Assembly (NCBI GenBank): GCA_009781235.1
Contig: WQYM01000007.1
Span: 1 to 33,705, forward strand
DNA length: 33,705 nt
Reading direction: 5' to 3'
DNA from: Bacillota bacterium
Lineage (GTDB): Bacteria > Bacillota > Clostridia > Christensenellales > Pumilibacteraceae
Shown here in pieces: positions 30,966 through 33,705 of the stretch; position 1 is the first letter of the stretch, and the number at the start of each line of letters is the position of its first letter. The translations under genes and the position numbers were made by a program. The notes beneath the pieces were generated by a model. That model was given only the letters and a program-made list of their open reading frames with translations. It had not been told where the DNA came from and made no database searches.

Positions 30966-31364
30966 TTACCAAACGTAGGCGAGCACTTCGCCGCCGACTC
31001 CCGCGGCCCGCGCGGTTTTGTCCGTCATAACGCCCTTGGACGTCGAAATTATCGCCGTACCGAGGCCGTTTAAAACCTTGGGCAGATCCGCAGCGCCGCA
31101 ATAAATCCGAAGCCCGGGCTTCGAGATGCGCTTTAGATTGGTCAACACTCTTTCGTTTTTATAGCCGTACTTAAGCGTAATCAAAATGCCCGGATGCCCG
31201 TCGGGCTTTACAAGCTCGACCGCACGCACATAGCCCTCCTCGGACAAAATGTCGGCGATGGCTTTTTTGATACGCGAATATGGAACGAACACGGTCTCGT
31301 GACGGGCGGTGAGCGCGTTACGGATCCTTGTTAATAAATCTGCGATAGGGTCTGTGGTTACCAT
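30966..31364 (-). CDS. rpsH: 30S ribosomal protein S8
   Basis: [44 protein letters not shown]...[33 protein letters not shown]. Confidence 0.98.
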   Translation of the reverse strand: MVTTDPIADLLTRIRNALTARHETVFVPYSRIKKAIADILSEEGYVRAVELVKPDGHPGILITLKYGYKNERVLTNLKRISKPGLRIYCGAADLPKVLNGLGTAIISTSKGVMTDKTARAAGVGGEVLAYVW

Positions 31365-31392
31365 AGGGTTGTCTCCTTGAATGGAATACGGA

Positions 31393-31486
31393 TAGTGATA
31401 AGTGATAAGTGATGAGTGATAAGTTGCGGTTGGTTACATCGTGAATAATCCAAAACTTATCACTTATAACTTATAACTTATCACTG
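31393..31486. repeat. class A inverted repeat (word agtgata), rpsN-rpsH spacer
   Basis: tagtgataagtgataagtgatgagtgataagtt ... aacttatcacttataacttataacttatcact. Confidence 0.94.
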
Positions 31487-31506
31487 AATTCAACTTCGTT
31501 GAATTC

Positions 31507-31692
31507 CTACCAGCTTGATTTTTTGACGCCGGGGATTTCGCCCTTGTAGGCGAGCTCTCTAAAACAAATCCTGCACACGCCGAACTTGCGAAGCACCGCG
31601 TGAGGACGCCCGCACAGAGTACAGCGCGTATAAAAGCGCGTAGAGTATTTTGCGGGCCTCTTTTGCTTGTTGACCATTGCTTTTTTAGCCAT
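31507..31692 (-). CDS. rpsN: 30S ribosomal protein S14 type Z (zinc-binding)
   Basis: [47 protein letters not shown]. Confidence 0.97.
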   Translation of the reverse strand: MAKKAMVNKQKRPAKYSTRFYTRCTLCGRPHAVLRKFGVCRICFRELAYKGEIPGVKKSSW

Positions 31693-31746
31693 GATAGATG
31701 TGTACTCCTTTCAATACGTGTTGAATGGCGAGGGGTAGTGGGTTAC

Positions 31747-31874
31747 GAGATAAAAGATAACAGATATAAGATAAAAGAAATCGGATATATTAAGTTTGAG
31801 AACATACGTTTCTGACATTAACAGAAAAACAAGAACCGCTATTCTTTTATCTGTTATCTTTTATCTTTTTTCTC
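31747..31874. repeat. class A inverted repeat (word gataaaa), rplE-rpsN spacer
   Basis: agataaaagataacagatataagataaaag ... cttttatctgttatcttttatcttttttct. Confidence 0.93.
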
Positions 31875-31880
31875 GGAACG

Positions 31881-32546
31881 TCAGTTCCGGAATGGCATTC
31901 CGAGTTTTGTCAATAAAGCCTTAGCTTCGGCGTCGGTCTTGGCACTGGTTACGATACAAATATCGAAGCCGCGCACTTTTTCGACCGTCTCGTAAGAAAT
32001 TTCCGGAAAAATGATTTGCTCTTTTACGCCGGTCGCGTAATTGCCCCTGCCGTCAAAAGACTTAGCTGAGACGCCCCTAAAGTCCCGAACCCTCGGCAAC
32101 GCGACCGCCACGAGTTTATCGAAGAACTCGTACATGCGGGCGCCGCGCATCGTAACCTTAATGCCAATCGACTGATTTTCGCGCAGTTTAAAGTTTGCGA
32201 CGGACTTTTTGGCTTTTACGATGACCGAACGCTGACCCGCAATCGCGTCTAATTCCTTTTGCGCGAGCTGAACGGACTTTGCGTTGTCTTTGATGTCCCC
32301 GAGCCGCATATTCAATACGATTTTATGCAAAGCGGGAACCTCGTTGACGTTTGTATAGCCCTTTTCCTTCATGAGCGCGGGCACAATTTCCGTCACATAC
32401 CGCGCTTTTAATCTGCCGCGGACGCTGCCGTCGGTGATGAGTGTCGCCGGAATCGCTTCGGACTTACCGGAGGGCTTATCGGCTTTCGGCGTTTTTTTCT
32501 TATCGGTTGCGCCTTGTTGCGGAACCTGATCTTTTTTAGCTGCCAT
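31881..32546 (-). CDS. rplE: 50S ribosomal protein L5 with Lys-rich N-terminal extension
   Basis: [44 protein letters not shown]...[50 protein letters not shown]; start [11 protein letters not shown]. Confidence 0.97.
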   Translation of the reverse strand: MAAKKDQVPQQGATDKKKTPKADKPSGKSEAIPATLITDGSVRGRLKARYVTEIVPALMKEKGYTNVNEVPALHKIVLNMRLGDIKDNAKSVQLAQKELDAIAGQRSVIVKAKKSVANFKLRENQSIGIKVTMRGARMYEFFDKLVAVALPRVRDFRGVSAKSFDGRGNYATGVKEQIIFPEISYETVEKVRGFDICIVTSAKTDAEAKALLTKLGMPFRN

Positions 32547-32555
32547 GTTTACCTC

Positions 32556-32665
32556 AAGTGCAATAGTGCAGTAGTTACTGATAATTTTCTGTCGGGTACT
32601 GTGGCTTGATTGCCGATACATTCGTCCTTCACTACTGCACTACTGCACTATTGCACTGTTGCACT
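32556..32665. repeat. class A inverted repeat (word tagtgcag), rplX-rplE spacer
   Basis: agtgcaatagtgcagtagt ... cactactgcactactgcactattgcactgttgcact. Confidence 0.92.
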
Positions 32666-32692
32666 CGTGAAGGCACTGTTTCATTAGCACGT

Positions 32693-33199
32693 CTAAACCA
32701 CCGCTCCGTCGGCGTTGCGGCCCATCTTATCAAGCTTTTCGGGCTTGTCGTCGGGCTTGTCTGCTTTGGGGGTCTTATCTTTTTTGGCCTTCTTTTCTTC
32801 TTTTACGTCTTCTTTCTTCTTTTTCTTGTCTTTTTTGTCGGCTTTGACGGATTTAACGTCCAAAGATGCCCCGCATTTTTTGCAAGCGCGGAAACGCTTG
32901 ATTTTGCCTTTTGCGTCCGTTTTTTCGGAGTGGCCGACCCGCGTCATTTTACCGCATTCGGGACAAACCACCTGCACGTTCGAAGCGTCGATGCTGCCCG
33001 CGATTTTTTCGATTCCGCCGCGGCTTCCGCTGCCGCGCGACTTAGCCTTAACAGGCTTTAAGTGCTTGATGATAATATTTTTGCCCTCGACAATGACCCT
33101 CCCGTCCACGGGGTCTACGGCGGAAACCTTGCCGACGCTGCCCTTGTCCTTTCCGGTCAGGATTTTAACCTTGTCGCCTTTTTTTACGTGTATGCTCAT
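32693..33199 (-). CDS. rplX: 50S ribosomal protein L24 with Lys-rich C-terminal extension
   Basis: MSIHVKKGDKVKILTGKDKGSVGKVSAVDPVDGRVIVEGKNIIIKHLKP...; Lys/Asp tail follows the CPECGK..CKKCGASLD zinc-ribbon-like segment. Confidence 0.96.
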   Translation of the reverse strand: MSIHVKKGDKVKILTGKDKGSVGKVSAVDPVDGRVIVEGKNIIIKHLKPVKAKSRGSGSRGGIEKIAGSIDASNVQVVCPECGKMTRVGHSEKTDAKGKIKRFRACKKCGASLDVKSVKADKKDKKKKKEDVKEEKKAKKDKTPKADKPDDKPEKLDKMGRNADGAVV

Positions 33200-33201
33200 T
33201 G

Positions 33202-33570
33202 TTACATGACCTCCGGCGCGAGCGATATGATTTTCATATAGTCTTTTTCGCGCAGCTCTCTGGCAATCGGCCCAAAAATTCGGGTACCTTTGGGCTGCTT
33301 TTGATTGTCGATAATCACGGCTGCGTTATCGTCAAAGCGGATATGCGAGCCGTCGGGGCGCGAAATCCCTTTGTGCGTGCGCACGATGACGGCTTTGACG
33401 ACGTCGCCTTTTTTAACGACGCCGCCGACGTTGGCCGATTTTACGGATGCGATAATGACGTCGCCGATGTTGCCGACGCGCCGAAACGACCCGCCTAAAA
33501 CGCGGATGCACATAATTTCTTTGGCACCGCTGTTGTCGGCGACTTTTAGGTATGTTTGGGGCTGGATCAT
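33202..33570 (-). CDS. rplN: 50S ribosomal protein L14
   Basis: [65 protein letters not shown]. Confidence 0.98.
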   Translation of the reverse strand: MIQPQTYLKVADNSGAKEIMCIRVLGGSFRRVGNIGDVIIASVKSANVGGVVKKGDVVKAVIVRTHKGISRPDGSHIRFDDNAAVIIDNQKQPKGTRIFGPIARELREKDYMKIISLAPEVM

Positions 33571-33705
33571 AGGTTCTCCTTTCTCGAGAGGACACCCTAA
33601 CGGTTTCCTCTCGACGCGAACTTCGTTCGCTACTCTCCTTCCGCACTTCGCGTACGCTCCGTGGAGGACTCGCGCCTCAAAGCGGTTCTTCGGCGCGAGG
33701 ATTTG

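Noticed and set aside
22113-32666. CRISPR array
   Set aside because: Repeat units are 7-8 nt without 25-40 nt unique spacers, arranged as inverted pairs; no cas genes.

Overview
The window is bacterial and looks like a Firmicutes/Clostridia-type genome (inference from the type-Z S14, ribosomal gene order, aggag-type RBSs and a PolC-like protein). The right part (about 20.5-33.7 kb, minus strand) is the spc/alpha ribosomal region: rplN-rplX-rplE-rpsN-rpsH-rplF-rplR-rpsE-rpmD-rplO-secY-adk-map-KOW protein-infA-rpmJ-rpsM-rpsK-rpsD-rpoA-rplQ, followed by a terminator. The left part carries a partial gap gene, a YcxB-like membrane protein, an M29 aminopeptidase, fba, three tandem lipoprotein-like paralogs next to a radical SAM/SPASM protein, malQ, a zinc-ribbon/Ig-like protein, a GT28-like glycosyltransferase, an esterase, a PolC-like exonuclease without polymerase domain, a ROK kinase, a BspA-like LRR lipoprotein and a collagen-tailed metallophosphoesterase. 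The most striking signal is a set of about 100-170 bp inverted-repeat elements whose arms are degenerate tandem arrays of 7- or 8-nt words (for example gataaaa, agtgata, tagtgcaa, ggggttc, aaattat). They occupy 15 of the 20 junctions of the ribosomal operon, where compact spacers would be expected, and reach from the upstream stop codon to the downstream Shine-Dalgarno. The word changes between loci but the architecture is kept. Members of this and two other palindrome classes also sit in frame inside the esterase and malQ genes, or supply stop codons and C-terminal residues (KOW protein, GT28, ROK, malQ), resembling Rickettsia palindromic elements in behaviour. A second candidate system is the lipoprotein-paralog/radical SAM cluster.
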